Assembly (NCBI GenBank): GCA_034112105.1
Contig: JAWUVZ010000033.1
Location: forward strand, 1-29,917
DNA length: 29,917 bases
Direction of reading: 5' to 3'
DNA from: Glaciecola sp034112105
GTDB lineage: Bacteria > Pseudomonadota > Gammaproteobacteria > Enterobacterales > Alteromonadaceae
Part shown: in pieces, positions 1-8,535 of the stretch
Layout of the letters: every line of letters starts with the position of its first letter
Numbering within the stretch: the first letter of the stretch is position 1
Notes under the pieces: generated by a model
What the model saw: the letters and a program-made list of their open reading frames with translations, nothing else
Told to the model about the DNA's origin: nothing
Databases searched by the model: none
Translations under genes and position numbers: made by a program

Positions 1-635
1 GAAAAATAGTTTGATATTCAATTTTTGAATAACAGTAAATTCATTTCAGATATCATTGAAAATAGTATCACCTTTTTACTATCTCGATACCAAATACAAG
101 AAAACCGCAACGGCAGGAAACTGCCCAAACCCGTCTGCCACTCATTGTATTTTTATGATTAAAAAAGCCACGTTAATTTGAGCGGAAATTTGAACCCACT
201 ATGACTGCTTTAGGCTCGGAAGAGCCAGTCAGTATGATTTAGCCGCAATAGAGAAACCTGTTTCTTATAGTCGACGGAGTTTGGCTAAACCTTACGTAAT
301 TGTTGGGAAATATCAATCAATAGTATGTGCTAACAGAGCCAAATGATTTAGATTTGTAATGTAAACAGTAGATCTAAAAAATGGGACTAATCGACTACCA
401 ATTCACGCTAGAAAATAAGTAGAAACTTAGATAAATTGATGGAAAGTTAGATAACTGCTTTGAAGGCGTTATTTTTATTGGTGGTTCTAACTTTTTTATC
501 TAACTTTTAGTTATATGTATTTATTTATATCTGTGATGTCATCTTTTGTAAGGCTCTTAGGGTAACTATATCGGCGCTTTGTTAAGTTAAACCGTAAACC
601 AATGTCAATAAAGACTCGCAGACTATAGCGATCAC
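1..635. other. Gene-free stretch upstream of recJ with short hairpins
   Basis: No open frame here resembles a known protein, and the usual recJ neighbours xerD and dsbC are not visible. The stretch is AT-rich with frequent stops. It contains short perfect hairpins: a 5-bp stem at 112-125 closing a GAAA loop, a 5-bp stem at 213-226 closing a GGAA loop (flanked by a further GACT/AGTC pairing at 204-207 and 227-230), and a 5-bp stem at 252-265 with a CCTG loop. A 12-bp perfect inverted repeat lies at 443-454 and 496-507 with a 41-base gap. No U-tract follows any of these, so they are not obvious terminators. It could be decayed sequence, a small RNA, or the 3' flank of a gene outside the window. 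Confidence 0.5.
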
Positions 636-662
636 TTGTTACTATTCACTCTGTGCTATGTT
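636..662 (+). promoter_or_regulatory. Candidate extended -10 promoter for recJ
   Basis: TTGTTA at 636-641, a 15-base spacer and TATGTT at 657-662 preceded by TGC (654-656) resemble a sigma-70 promoter with an extended -10. It would leave a leader of about 60 bases before the recJ TTG start. The spacer is short and the -10 matches only four of six positions, so this is tentative. Confidence 0.25.
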
Positions 663-728
663 TACCATCATGTTTCGTGTAGATGCGCCTATTACTCATC
701 TTTATTTACTAAATCAAAGAGGCCTGTT

Positions 729-2447
729 TTGCAAATACAGCGACGCCATGCCGTCATTCCCAATCCTATTGACCCTCAATTGCCGCCAATGTTGGACCGA
801 CTCTACAGAAATAGAGGAGTAACTGACGTTGCTCAAATACAAACTCAAATAAAAAAATTACGTCACTACAATGAGTTAAAAGGAATTGAGAGAGCATCAT
901 CTTTAATTTGCGAAGCCATTAAGCAAGCTAAAGCTATTTGCATTATTGGCGATTTTGATGCTGATGGTGCAACCAGTACCGCTATTTGCATGTTAGCGTT
1001 AAAAGCATTTGGGCATAAAAATGTTGATTATTTGGTGCCTAACCGATTTGATTTTGGTTATGGTTTAAGTCCAGAAATTGTTGATGTTGCTTATCAGCAG
1101 AAAGCTGAATTTATTATTACCGTGGATAATGGAATATCTTGTGTCGAAGGTGTTAGTCACGCTAAAAAATTAGGTATGAAAGTGGTGGTCACAGATCATC
1201 ATTTACCTGGTTATACGCTTCCTGATGCTGACGCAATCGTGAACCCTAATCAGCCAGGTTGTGAGTTTTTATCTAAAAATTTAGCGGGTGTGGGTGTTGC
1301 ATTTTATGTCATGTTGGCAGTGAAGGCCCAATTGCAAAAGGAAGGTTGGTTTGAACAAAAAAACATTCAGCCGCCCAACTTAGCCAATTACCTCGATATT
1401 GTGGCTTTAGGAACGGTTGCTGATGTTGTGCCATTGGACGAAAATAACCGTGTGTTGGTGCATCAAGGTCTACAACGTATTCGCAGTGGTGTCGCTCGCC
1501 CCGGTATTAAGGCCATCTTAGAAGTAGCTGCAAGACCCTGTCATAAATTGTCATCTACCGACCTTGGCTTTGTGTTAGGTCCTCGCTTAAATGCAGCGGG
1601 CAGACTTGATGATATGTCACTGGGCATAGAATGCTTGCTGACTGAAGATCAACAAATAGCGCGCCAGATCGCGGCTCGTCTTGATGCCTTAAATCTTGAG
1701 CGCAGAGAAATTGAATCTTCAATGAAAGATGAAGCGGAAAAAGCGCTACAAGCCTTTATCTCACAAGGTAACGAATTACCCTCAGGTGTTGTGCTCTATC
1801 AAGCTGATTTTCACCAAGGTGTTATTGGTATACTGGCGGGTAGAATTAAAGAAAAATATTATCGGCCTACCATTGTATTTGCTCAACAAGATGAAAATTC
1901 TATTAAAGGTTCTGCTAGGTCAGTTCCTGGAGTGCATATTCGAGATTTGTTAGAAACTGTAAATACTCAAACGCCTGGCTTAATTGATAAGTTTGGGGGG
2001 CATGCAATGGCAGCAGGATTGAGCTTAAAAACCGCACGACTTAGTGAATTTAAAGTTGCGTTTGAAGTTGCAGTAGCGGCGGCCACTAAAGGCCTTCCGA
2101 CTCAAAACCTTATTTTGTCTGATGGTGCGTTAGCTTGCCAAGAAATCAATATTGAAAATGCGAGCCTAATAAAACTCGCGGTTCCTTGGGGGCAAACGTT
2201 TGAGGAACCGTTATTCGATGGTGTATTTCAAATGCGTAGTCAGCGAATTGTTGGGAAGAATCACTTAAAAATGGTCGTTAGTTTAGATGGAATTGAATTT
2301 GATGCGATTGCTTTTAATATTGATATTAAAACTTGGCCTAATCTAAAAGTTAGACAAGTAAAGCTGGCTTATAAATTAGATATTAATGAATTTAGAGGCA
2401 AAATCAGTGTACAATTATTGGTGCAAGCGCTTCAAGAATTTGACTGA
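729..2447 (+). CDS. recJ: Single-stranded-DNA-specific 5'-3' exonuclease RecJ
   Basis: RecJ degrades single-stranded DNA 5' to 3' in RecFOR gap repair, mismatch repair and base excision. The 572-residue product closely matches E. coli RecJ (577 residues) over its whole length. It carries the DHH-family motifs DFDADG (about residues 75-80), the Mn-binding TVDNGIS (about 131-137) and TDHH (about 155-158), plus the C-terminal GGHAMAAG motif of the DHHA1 domain. The frame is open from an upstream ATG at 636, but the family N-terminus (E. coli MKQQIQLRRREV) aligns with MQIQRRHAV starting at TTG 729. That TTG has a strong ribosome-binding site AAAGAGG at 716-722, six bases upstream, so I chose it. 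The usual partners (xerD, dsbC upstream; prfB, lysS downstream) are missing; the next genes are an unknown gene and recO. Confidence 0.95.
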   Translation: MQIQRRHAVIPNPIDPQLPPMLDRLYRNRGVTDVAQIQTQIKKLRHYNELKGIERASSLICEAIKQAKAICIIGDFDADGATSTAICMLALKAFGHKNVDYLVPNRFDFGYGLSPEIVDVAYQQKAEFIITVDNGISCVEGVSHAKKLGMKVVVTDHHLPGYTLPDADAIVNPNQPGCEFLSKNLAGVGVAFYVMLAVKAQLQKEGWFEQKNIQPPNLANYLDIVALGTVADVVPLDENNRVLVHQGLQRIRSGVARPGIKAILEVAARPCHKLSSTDLGFVLGPRLNAAGRLDDMSLGIECLLTEDQQIARQIAARLDALNLERREIESSMKDEAEKALQAFISQGNELPSGVVLYQADFHQGVIGILAGRIKEKYYRPTIVFAQQDENSIKGSARSVPGVHIRDLLETVNTQTPGLIDKFGGHAMAAGLSLKTARLSEFKVAFEVAVAAATKGLPTQNLILSDGALACQEINIENASLIKLAVPWGQTFEEPLFDGVFQMRSQRIVGKNHLKMVVSLDGIEFDAIAFNIDIKTWPNLKVRQVKLAYKLDINEFRGKISVQLLVQALQEFD

Positions 2448-2478
2448 AGGGTACTATCAATTAAGGTTAACAGTTAGT

Positions 2479-2508
2479 CTGCCAAGTAATTTGAGCAAGC
2501 AGTATAAT
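2479..2508 (+). promoter_or_regulatory. Candidate sigma-70 promoter for the recO-pdxJ cluster
   Basis: CTGCCA at 2479-2484 (four of six matches to TTGACA), an 18-base spacer and a perfect TATAAT at 2503-2508. Transcription would start near 2515, leaving a leader that contains a 5-bp hairpin (GCTGC/GCAGC, 2522-2534) before the AGAGG ribosome-binding site and the ATG at 2558. Confidence 0.45.
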
Positions 2509-2557
2509 CTGTCATAACGAAGCTGCAATGCAGCAATGAAAGAGGCGTATTAGAACG

Positions 2558-2839
2558 ATGGCAAGAAAAACAGCTTTGCAACTATTGCTAGAAACCCACC
2601 CAAATTTGGTGCATTCAGAATTATGCAAAGTGACGTCACATGTTCAACGTGAAGAAGATGGCTGGTACGTTAATACACTTTTAATCGCTAAAACAGACGT
2701 TCCTTTTATATTCAAACGTCGAAAAAAGTACAATAACTTAGTAGACCGAGTCGTTAATTTAACCTACTACCCTGAAATTAAAGATGTTGCGGGTATGGAA
2801 TTCGAAACAATGAAAGTTGTTAGGATCAAAGTGAGCTAG
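2558..2839 (+). CDS. Unrecognised 93-residue protein in the recO cluster
   Basis: I do not recognise this family. The product is small and soluble-looking, with no signal peptide or membrane segment. It has a basic patch KRRKKY near residues 54-59 and a hydrophobic C-terminal half ending in alternating residues (MKVVRIKVS) that suggest a beta strand. The ATG at 2558 has a good ribosome-binding site (AGAGG near 2541-2545). The stop codon ends one base before the recO TTG start, so the two are probably cotranscribed and translationally coupled. It occupies the place where era normally sits in enterobacteria but has no GTPase motifs and is far too short to be Era. The coding assignment is well supported by spacing and ribosome-binding site; the function is unknown. 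Confidence 0.8.
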   Translation: MARKTALQLLLETHPNLVHSELCKVTSHVQREEDGWYVNTLLIAKTDVPFIFKRRKKYNNLVDRVVNLTYYPEIKDVAGMEFETMKVVRIKVS

Positions 2840-2840
2840 C

Positions 2841-3563
2841 TTGAACAGAGACATTTACGATGGTTATGTCCTCCATCGCAGACCTTATCGTGAAACCAGT
2901 CTAATTGTTGACTTTTTTACGCTACAAAATGGCAGAGTTAGTGCTATGGCGAAGGGTGCGAGAGGTCCAAAGTCGGACAAAAAAAGCTTGTTGCAACCGC
3001 TCCAGGCCGTCAATTTTGAATTAAGTGGTCGCGGTACGTTGCGATATTTAGGACGCATTGAGTCGACATCTAGGTCTTTTTCGCTCTCGCAGCAAAGCTT
3101 ATTTTGTGCTTTTTATCTAAATGAAGTATTGAACAGAGCGCTTCCTGAGTCAGAAGCATTTACACGTTTATTTAAACAATACGAATTATCTTTAAACATG
3201 CTGCGAGAGCTATCCAACGCAGAGTGCAAATTAGCAGATGTTGAACCTATATTGAGGAATTTTGAATTTGTTTTACTGGAAGAACTCGGTTATTTCCCTG
3301 ACTTTACTTATGACTCCCAAAATGAACTAGAGATTGTGCATGATAAGAGCTATTCCTTGATGAATGAAATTGGTTTTGTCGAATGTGATAAGAATCAATC
3401 TTTCGCAATTCACGGTAAGGATATATTGGCAATCAACAATAATGATTGGCAGCAATCTTCGCTAAAAGCGGCAAAAAAGATAAGCCGTATCGCTTTGCAT
3501 CCAATATTAGGTAACAAACCAATTAAAAGTCGTGAACTATTTAGTACAAAAATCATTACTTAA
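2841..3563 (+). CDS. recO: DNA repair protein RecO
   Basis: RecO works with RecF and RecR to displace SSB and load RecA onto gapped single-stranded DNA; it also anneals complementary strands. The 240-residue product (E. coli 242) has the N-terminal OB-fold region with YVLHRRPYRETSLIVDFFT and GRVSAMAKGARG, followed by the helical domain containing FYLNEVLNRALPESE and ending in the conserved LGNKPIKSRELF. The start is TTG at 2841, one base after the preceding stop. The alignment with E. coli begins exactly there (MNRDIYDGYVLH against MEGWQRAFVLH). The local ribosome-binding site is weak, which fits translational coupling to the upstream gene. pdxJ follows after 48 bases. Confidence 0.94.
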   Translation: MNRDIYDGYVLHRRPYRETSLIVDFFTLQNGRVSAMAKGARGPKSDKKSLLQPLQAVNFELSGRGTLRYLGRIESTSRSFSLSQQSLFCAFYLNEVLNRALPESEAFTRLFKQYELSLNMLRELSNAECKLADVEPILRNFEFVLLEELGYFPDFTYDSQNELEIVHDKSYSLMNEIGFVECDKNQSFAIHGKDILAINNNDWQQSSLKAAKKISRIALHPILGNKPIKSRELFSTKIIT

Positions 3564-3611
3564 CACATATTCCTTTTTGCTAAACCTATTCGGCCATCCT
3601 AGGAGAGCTCA

Positions 3612-4352
3612 GTGCAAGATATATTATTAGGCGTCAACATCGACCATATTGCGACACTTCGCAATGCAAGAGGTACAAACTATCCCAATCCAGTTCACGC
3701 GGCTGATATTGCCGAGAGAGGTGGCGCTGATGGTATTACGGTACATTTGCGCGAAGACCGCCGACACATAAAAGATAAAGATGTGTATTTGCTCAAAGAA
3801 ACGATTAATACGCGACTCAATCTCGAGATGGCTGTTACTGACGAAATGCTAATAATTGCTGCGAAAGTGCAACCAGAATTTTGTTGCTTAGTGCCCGAAA
3901 AAAGGGAAGAGCTGACTACCGAGGGCGGTTTAGATGTCGCTGGTAACCTAGCGAAAATGAAAGCGGCTTGTGATCAATTAAAAGCTCAGAACACACTGGC
4001 ATCATTATTTATAGACGCTGATGAAAGGCAAATTGAAGCCGCTGTCAGCGCAGGTGCACCTTATATTGAAATTCACACAGGGCAAAATGCTGAAGCAAAA
4101 AATGAAGCTCAAGCTGAGTTAGAATTAGCCAAGTTAGTAAAGGGCATAGAGTATGCGCACAAACTTGGACTGAAAGTAAATGCCGGCCACGGTCTGCATT
4201 ATCACAATGTAAAGCCAATCGCTGCCATTCCTCAATTGATTGAATTGAATATTGGTCACAGTATTATTGCTCGAGCAGCATTTGATGGCCTTGAAAAAGC
4301 AGTTAGAGATATGCGTTTATTGATGCAAGAAGCTAGATTAAGCCACCGTTAA
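3612..4352 (+). CDS. pdxJ: Pyridoxine 5'-phosphate synthase PdxJ
   Basis: PdxJ condenses 1-deoxyxylulose 5-phosphate with 3-amino-2-oxopropyl phosphate to make pyridoxine 5'-phosphate, the ring-closing step of DXP-dependent vitamin B6 synthesis in the cytoplasm. The 246-residue TIM barrel (E. coli 243) is highly conserved: LGVNIDHIATLRNARGT at the N-terminus, ITVHLREDRRHI, the CCLVPEKREELTTEGGLDV segment, FIEIHTG-like YIEIHTG, NAGHGLHYHNV and LNIGHSIIARA. The start is GTG at 3612 with AGGAG at 3601-3605, six bases upstream. The recO-pdxJ-acpS order is the standard gammaproteobacterial arrangement; it delivers substrate-independent housekeeping functions from one transcript. Confidence 0.96.
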   Translation: MQDILLGVNIDHIATLRNARGTNYPNPVHAADIAERGGADGITVHLREDRRHIKDKDVYLLKETINTRLNLEMAVTDEMLIIAAKVQPEFCCLVPEKREELTTEGGLDVAGNLAKMKAACDQLKAQNTLASLFIDADERQIEAAVSAGAPYIEIHTGQNAEAKNEAQAELELAKLVKGIEYAHKLGLKVNAGHGLHYHNVKPIAAIPQLIELNIGHSIIARAAFDGLEKAVRDMRLLMQEARLSHR

Positions 4353-4459
4353 TCTTTCATGCTAGATGCAATGCGTGGTCGTCTTAGTCGTTATATTTAT
4401 AAGCCGTTGGCAGTGCGGTGGTATATACTTCGCGATTGTATCCAAAAAAGGAGTAGTAA

Positions 4460-4903
4460 ATGCCGATCGTTGGAGTAGGAACTGATATAGTTGAAATTGC
4501 TAGGTTGCAGGAAAGCGTTGATAAATCTAGTTCAATGGCGAAGCGAATACTCACTCCTAATGAGTATTCAGACTATTTAGCATTAACTAATTTACCTAGA
4601 ATTAGGCCGCGTCAAAAAACCGAAGTGGAAGACAAAGGCGTGACTAATATTAGTTCACAAGCCCGTTTTTTAGCTAAACGTTTTGCTGCAAAAGAAGCCG
4701 CGGTTAAAGCAATTGGCAATGGCATTGGTAATGGCGTAAGTTGGCAGCAAATAGAAGTTTCCCACTACGCAACAGGCCAGCCTTACTTAAAAGTAAACGG
4801 TCATCTTGAATTGCTGTTTCAGCAGAAAGGAGTAAAGCATACTCATCTTTCTATTTCAGATGAAAAGCATTACGCAACAGCTACAGTAATTTTAGAGAGT
4901 TAA
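4460..4903 (+). CDS. acpS: Holo-[acyl-carrier-protein] synthase AcpS, with an internal insertion
   Basis: AcpS transfers 4'-phosphopantetheine from CoA to acyl carrier protein, activating it for fatty acid synthesis. The product has the family N-terminus VGVGTDIVEIARL with the metal-binding Asp9, then RFLAKRFAAKEAAVKAIG with the metal-binding Glu79, and ends HLSISDEKHYATATVILES as in E. coli. At 147 residues it is about 21 longer than E. coli AcpS (126). The surplus lies between the first helix and the catalytic helix, roughly residues 45-66, and is hydrophilic (PRQKTEVEDKGVTN). ATG 4460 has AAGGAG at 4447-4452. It follows pdxJ by 107 bases, and rlmD starts five bases after its stop. Confidence 0.94.
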   Translation: MPIVGVGTDIVEIARLQESVDKSSSMAKRILTPNEYSDYLALTNLPRIRPRQKTEVEDKGVTNISSQARFLAKRFAAKEAAVKAIGNGIGNGVSWQQIEVSHYATGQPYLKVNGHLELLFQQKGVKHTHLSISDEKHYATATVILES

Positions 4904-4908
4904 CGATT

Positions 4909-6330
4909 GTGGTTCAATTTTTTAAAGCGAAAAAACAATCGCTATCGCGCAAAAACAGGGCTCAAGAGAAGGTTAGTCTTGAGACCCTAGAGATGTCAGT
5001 TGACGTCATCGATCATAACGGTAATGGAATTTGTTTATCTCACAAGCCGATTATTGTAGTACCCGCTTCGATACCCGGTGAGCTATATCGTGTTCAGCTA
5101 TTCTCGAAAAAGCAAAAAGTATGGCACGGCAAAATAGTCAAAGTATTACAAGGGCATGAATCGGCTAGAGTAAAAGAATTTTGTCCTTATGTAAGTCAAT
5201 GCGGAGGCTGTTCCCATCAATCTTTTGATGCCGATTATTTGATTCAAGCAAAACAGATAAGTCTGCAAAGCTACTTAGAAAAAGCTATCCCTTCATCGAG
5301 ACTCGAAGACTGTGATTGGCAGGATGTCATTAAATCAAATATTTCTGATAATCATAACGGGTATCGACGGCGTGCTCGCGTTGCGATTGATGCGCGTAAT
5401 TCAGACGACATTAAAATAGGCTTTAGGCAAGAAAAGTCGAATAAAGTTGTCGACATACCTAAATGTGCAGTGCTAACAGAATCCTTACAAAGCGTTTATG
5501 AACGCTTAGTAAGTCTGATCAAAAGCCTACCTAGCGCTTCTTCTATTGGACATATTACCTTAACTGAGGGTGCCCAAAGACCACAAGTATGTTTGCATTT
5601 AACCAAAAATTTGAGCACTGAATCAGTTCAAATGCTGATTCTAGAACAACAGTCCTCCGGCACTCAGTACATGATTGAATCCAAAGCATCAAAGCTCCTA
5701 AATGTGGCTGCATTGCAGGCTGATAATAAAATCAGTATCGAAGCAACAAATGCAGTTGTAAATTCTGCATTCACGATTTCTGATAGCCCATCTTTGAATT
5801 TAGCGGTAACGGCCAATAACTTTATACAAATCAATCAACACGTAAATCAACAGATGTTGAAATTAGCAAAAGACTGGTTAAACCCAACCCCAGAAGATTG
5901 TGTCGTTGATTTATTTTCAGGCGTTGGAAACTTTTCGCTTTACTTGGCGCCATATTGTAAAGAAGTGATCGGTATTGAAGGTGTGGCCGAAATGGTGCAA
6001 CAAGCAAAAGAAAACGCACAACTAAATGGCATTGAAAATTGTCGATTTGAACATTATGACCTCAACGACTTGGCATTAAAGGCAACGCTGAATATACCCG
6101 AAGACTCGTTTTTTATAGTCGATCCGTCGCGCGCAGGCGCATTGGAAGTAATGAAGGTGATATCAGTATTTAAGCCACAAAAAATATTGTATGTTTCTTG
6201 CAACCCCACAAGTTTTGCGAGAGACGTTAATGCTCTTCCCGGCAAATTCGAGATTACAAAAGCACGAGCACTTGATATGTTCCCGTTCACAAAGCATATT
6301 GAGATGGTTGCCCTAATAAGCTCAAAGTAG
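4909..6330 (+). CDS. rlmD: 23S rRNA (uracil(1939)-C(5))-methyltransferase RlmD
   Basis: RlmD (RumA) uses S-adenosylmethionine to methylate U1939 of 23S rRNA and binds a 4Fe-4S cluster. The 473-residue product shows an N-terminal TRAM-like region, the cluster cysteines C92, C98 and C101 (CPYVSQCGGC) and C186 (PKCAVL), then the Rossmann methyltransferase domain with FIQINQHVN, VDLFSGVGNFSLYLAP and VDPSRAG. The catalytic nucleophile is C431 in YVSCNPTSFARD, followed by the closing DMFPFTKHIEMV. It is somewhat longer than E. coli RlmD (433). The start is GTG at 4909, five bases after acpS. It precedes relA by 12 bases, the conserved gammaproteobacterial rlmD-relA pair. Confidence 0.95.
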   Translation: MVQFFKAKKQSLSRKNRAQEKVSLETLEMSVDVIDHNGNGICLSHKPIIVVPASIPGELYRVQLFSKKQKVWHGKIVKVLQGHESARVKEFCPYVSQCGGCSHQSFDADYLIQAKQISLQSYLEKAIPSSRLEDCDWQDVIKSNISDNHNGYRRRARVAIDARNSDDIKIGFRQEKSNKVVDIPKCAVLTESLQSVYERLVSLIKSLPSASSIGHITLTEGAQRPQVCLHLTKNLSTESVQMLILEQQSSGTQYMIESKASKLLNVAALQADNKISIEATNAVVNSAFTISDSPSLNLAVTANNFIQINQHVNQQMLKLAKDWLNPTPEDCVVDLFSGVGNFSLYLAPYCKEVIGIEGVAEMVQQAKENAQLNGIENCRFEHYDLNDLALKATLNIPEDSFFIVDPSRAGALEVMKVISVFKPQKILYVSCNPTSFARDVNALPGKFEITKARALDMFPFTKHIEMVALISSK

Positions 6331-6342
6331 AGTGCAAAATAT

Positions 6343-8490
6343 ATGGTATCGATAAGAAGTGTTCATCAAAGCAGTCGGCCAACCTTTAGCCAATGGTTAG
6401 CAGATTTGGATGTGCCAGAAAAAACCAAAGCGAAATTAAGTCAGATTTCAGATAAACCAAATGACCTCTTAATCGGTCAAGAGATGGTTGAAATATTGCA
6501 CGAACTTCACATGGATGATGAAACACTACAAGCAGCATTAGTCTTCCCATATTGTCAAATTCATGAGTTATCTGAAGACCAAATTGAAGAACAGTTTGGC
6601 GCGCCAATTAAAGACCTGATCATTGGTGTCCGTCGTATGGACGCCATTAAGACTCTGCAATCTCGAAATCGGTATGATGAAAATCACGTTAATAACTTGC
6701 GTCGTATGTTATTAAGTCTGGTGGAAGACGTGCGCGCTGTGGTTATAAAAATGGCTGAACGCATTTGTACTTTGCATTCGGTAAAAGAGGCTGATGAAGA
6801 AACTCGGGTTATCGTCGCACATGAATGTTCCAGTATTTACGCTCCTCTGGCTAATCGCTTAGGTATTGGTCAACTTAAATGGGAACTTGAAGATCTTTCG
6901 TTTCGCTATCTACATCCAATGACCTACAAACGTATAGCTGAAATGCTGGATGAAAAACGCATTGATCGCGAGCAATACATCATTGATATTGTGCAGAAAC
7001 TACAAGGCTTGCTAGACGACCAAAACATTAAAGCAGAAGTTATTGGGCGTCCTAAGCATATTTACAGTATTTGGAAAAAAATGCAGAAAAAACAGCTTTC
7101 TTTTGAAGAGTTGTTTGATATTCGTGCATTGCGTATTGTGGCTGATAGATTGCAGGATTGCTATGCCGCCTTAGGCACAGTGCATACTCTCTGGAAACAT
7201 ATCCCCAAAGAATTTGACGATTATATTGCGACACCTAAACAGAACGGTTATCAAAGCATTCATACCGTTATTGTCGGCCCACAAGGCAAGTCTGTAGAAA
7301 TTCAAATTAGAACTCAGAAAATGCATCAAGATGCAGAGTTGGGTGTTGCTGCTCACTGGAAGTACAAAGAAGGTACAACTGGCAAAAGTGGGGGCTCAGA
7401 AGAGCGTTTAAATTGGCTTCGCAAAATTCTTCAGTGGCAAGAAGAGATGGCAGAATCGGGTGATTTAGTGGAAGAACTCCGTAGTCAGGTATTCGACGAC
7501 CGAGTCTACGTTTTCACACCGAAAGGCGATGTTATTGATTTGCCGCTTGGTTCAACGCCTCTTGATTTTGCTTACTATGTGCACAGCAACGTTGGCCATA
7601 GGTGCATTGGTGCTAAGGTAAATAAGCGTATAGTTCCATTCACTTATAAGCTGCAGAGTGGCGATCAGGTAGAAGTTCTGACGGGCAAAAATACCTCCCC
7701 AAGTCGAGATTGGATGCATCCAGGTTTGGGTTATGTCTTTTCTGCACGCGCCAGAGCAACAATTCATTCATTCTTCAAAAAACAAGATAAAGGCAAGAAT
7801 ATTGATGCTGGAAGAGAACTCCTAGAACGAGAGCTCTCAAAAGCAGGTCTTTCTATTAAACTCGCAGTTGGTGCAATTGACAAGTTTAATGCAAATTCGA
7901 TAGATGATTTATTTGCCGCTATAGGAGTGGGTGATACACGCGTACTGACGGTTGTGCATTTCTTATTACATAAGCATGCGCCACCGCCGATAGAGCCAGC
8001 TGAGATAACGATTAAGCCACGGCGAGCAAAATTGCGCAAAGGTAGCGAGCCTATTATTGCTGAAGGTGTCGGTAATTTGCTCAGTCAAATTGCGAAGTGT
8101 TGTCAACCTGTTGCGGGTGAGTCTATCCTGGGATATATCACGCAAGGTAAGGGAGTGAGTGTGCACAAGGAAAACTGTGCCCAGTTATGCAACCTTTTAG
8201 AACAGCATCCTGAACGTCAAATAGATGTATCTTGGGCAATTGAACATCAAACTAGTTTTCAAACCGAGCTTAACGTATATTGTAATGACAGATCTGGTGT
8301 TTTAAGAGATATCACTACTGTGTTATCAAATGAGAAAGTCGGTTTGCTTGGCGTTAATAGTTTAAGTAATAAAAGTCATAACTCTGCGCTGATAAAACTA
8401 ACTATTGAAGTTATAGATGCGGACAATTTGGCTCGCGTTGTTGATAAGTTAAAACAATTGCCTGATGTTAATGACGTAGCGAGAGATTAA
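6343..8490 (+). CDS. relA: (p)ppGpp synthetase RelA (GTP pyrophosphokinase)
   Basis: RelA senses uncharged tRNA on the stalled ribosome and makes the alarmone (p)ppGpp, launching the stringent response. The 715-residue product (E. coli 744) has an N-terminal pseudo-hydrolase domain. The HD metal motif is replaced by ALVFPYCQIH (about 65-74), so it should be synthetase-only. The synthetase domain carries GRPKHIYSIWKKMQKK and the RelA-type acidic EFDD motif at 290-293, which distinguishes it from SpoT. It continues with the TGS domain (about 385-450, FTPKGDVIDLP), a zinc-finger-like CCQPVAGESILGYITQG with HKENC, and a C-terminal ACT domain (NDRSGVLRDITTVLSNE). The rlmD-relA-mazG order is the conserved one; what follows mazG is not. 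Confidence 0.97.
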   Translation: MVSIRSVHQSSRPTFSQWLADLDVPEKTKAKLSQISDKPNDLLIGQEMVEILHELHMDDETLQAALVFPYCQIHELSEDQIEEQFGAPIKDLIIGVRRMDAIKTLQSRNRYDENHVNNLRRMLLSLVEDVRAVVIKMAERICTLHSVKEADEETRVIVAHECSSIYAPLANRLGIGQLKWELEDLSFRYLHPMTYKRIAEMLDEKRIDREQYIIDIVQKLQGLLDDQNIKAEVIGRPKHIYSIWKKMQKKQLSFEELFDIRALRIVADRLQDCYAALGTVHTLWKHIPKEFDDYIATPKQNGYQSIHTVIVGPQGKSVEIQIRTQKMHQDAELGVAAHWKYKEGTTGKSGGSEERLNWLRKILQWQEEMAESGDLVEELRSQVFDDRVYVFTPKGDVIDLPLGSTPLDFAYYVHSNVGHRCIGAKVNKRIVPFTYKLQSGDQVEVLTGKNTSPSRDWMHPGLGYVFSARARATIHSFFKKQDKGKNIDAGRELLERELSKAGLSIKLAVGAIDKFNANSIDDLFAAIGVGDTRVLTVVHFLLHKHAPPPIEPAEITIKPRRAKLRKGSEPIIAEGVGNLLSQIAKCCQPVAGESILGYITQGKGVSVHKENCAQLCNLLEQHPERQIDVSWAIEHQTSFQTELNVYCNDRSGVLRDITTVLSNEKVGLLGVNSLSNKSHNSALIKLTIEVIDADNLARVVDKLKQLPDVNDVARD

Positions 8491-8535
8491 GCTGATGCGA
8501 TTAACTAATCTCTCACATAAATCATCTATTCAGCA

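Noticed and set aside
443..507. Integron attC-like site (GTTAGAT ... ATCTAAC)
   Set aside because: The two core-like heptamers are in the wrong order (GTTRRRY before RYYYAAC) and no cassette gene or integrase is nearby.
636..728. N-terminal extension of RecJ from ATG 636
   Set aside because: The extra 31 residues are Cys/Tyr/His-rich, unlike any RecJ, and ATG 636 lacks a ribosome-binding site, whereas TTG 729 has AAAGAGG and fits the family N-terminus.
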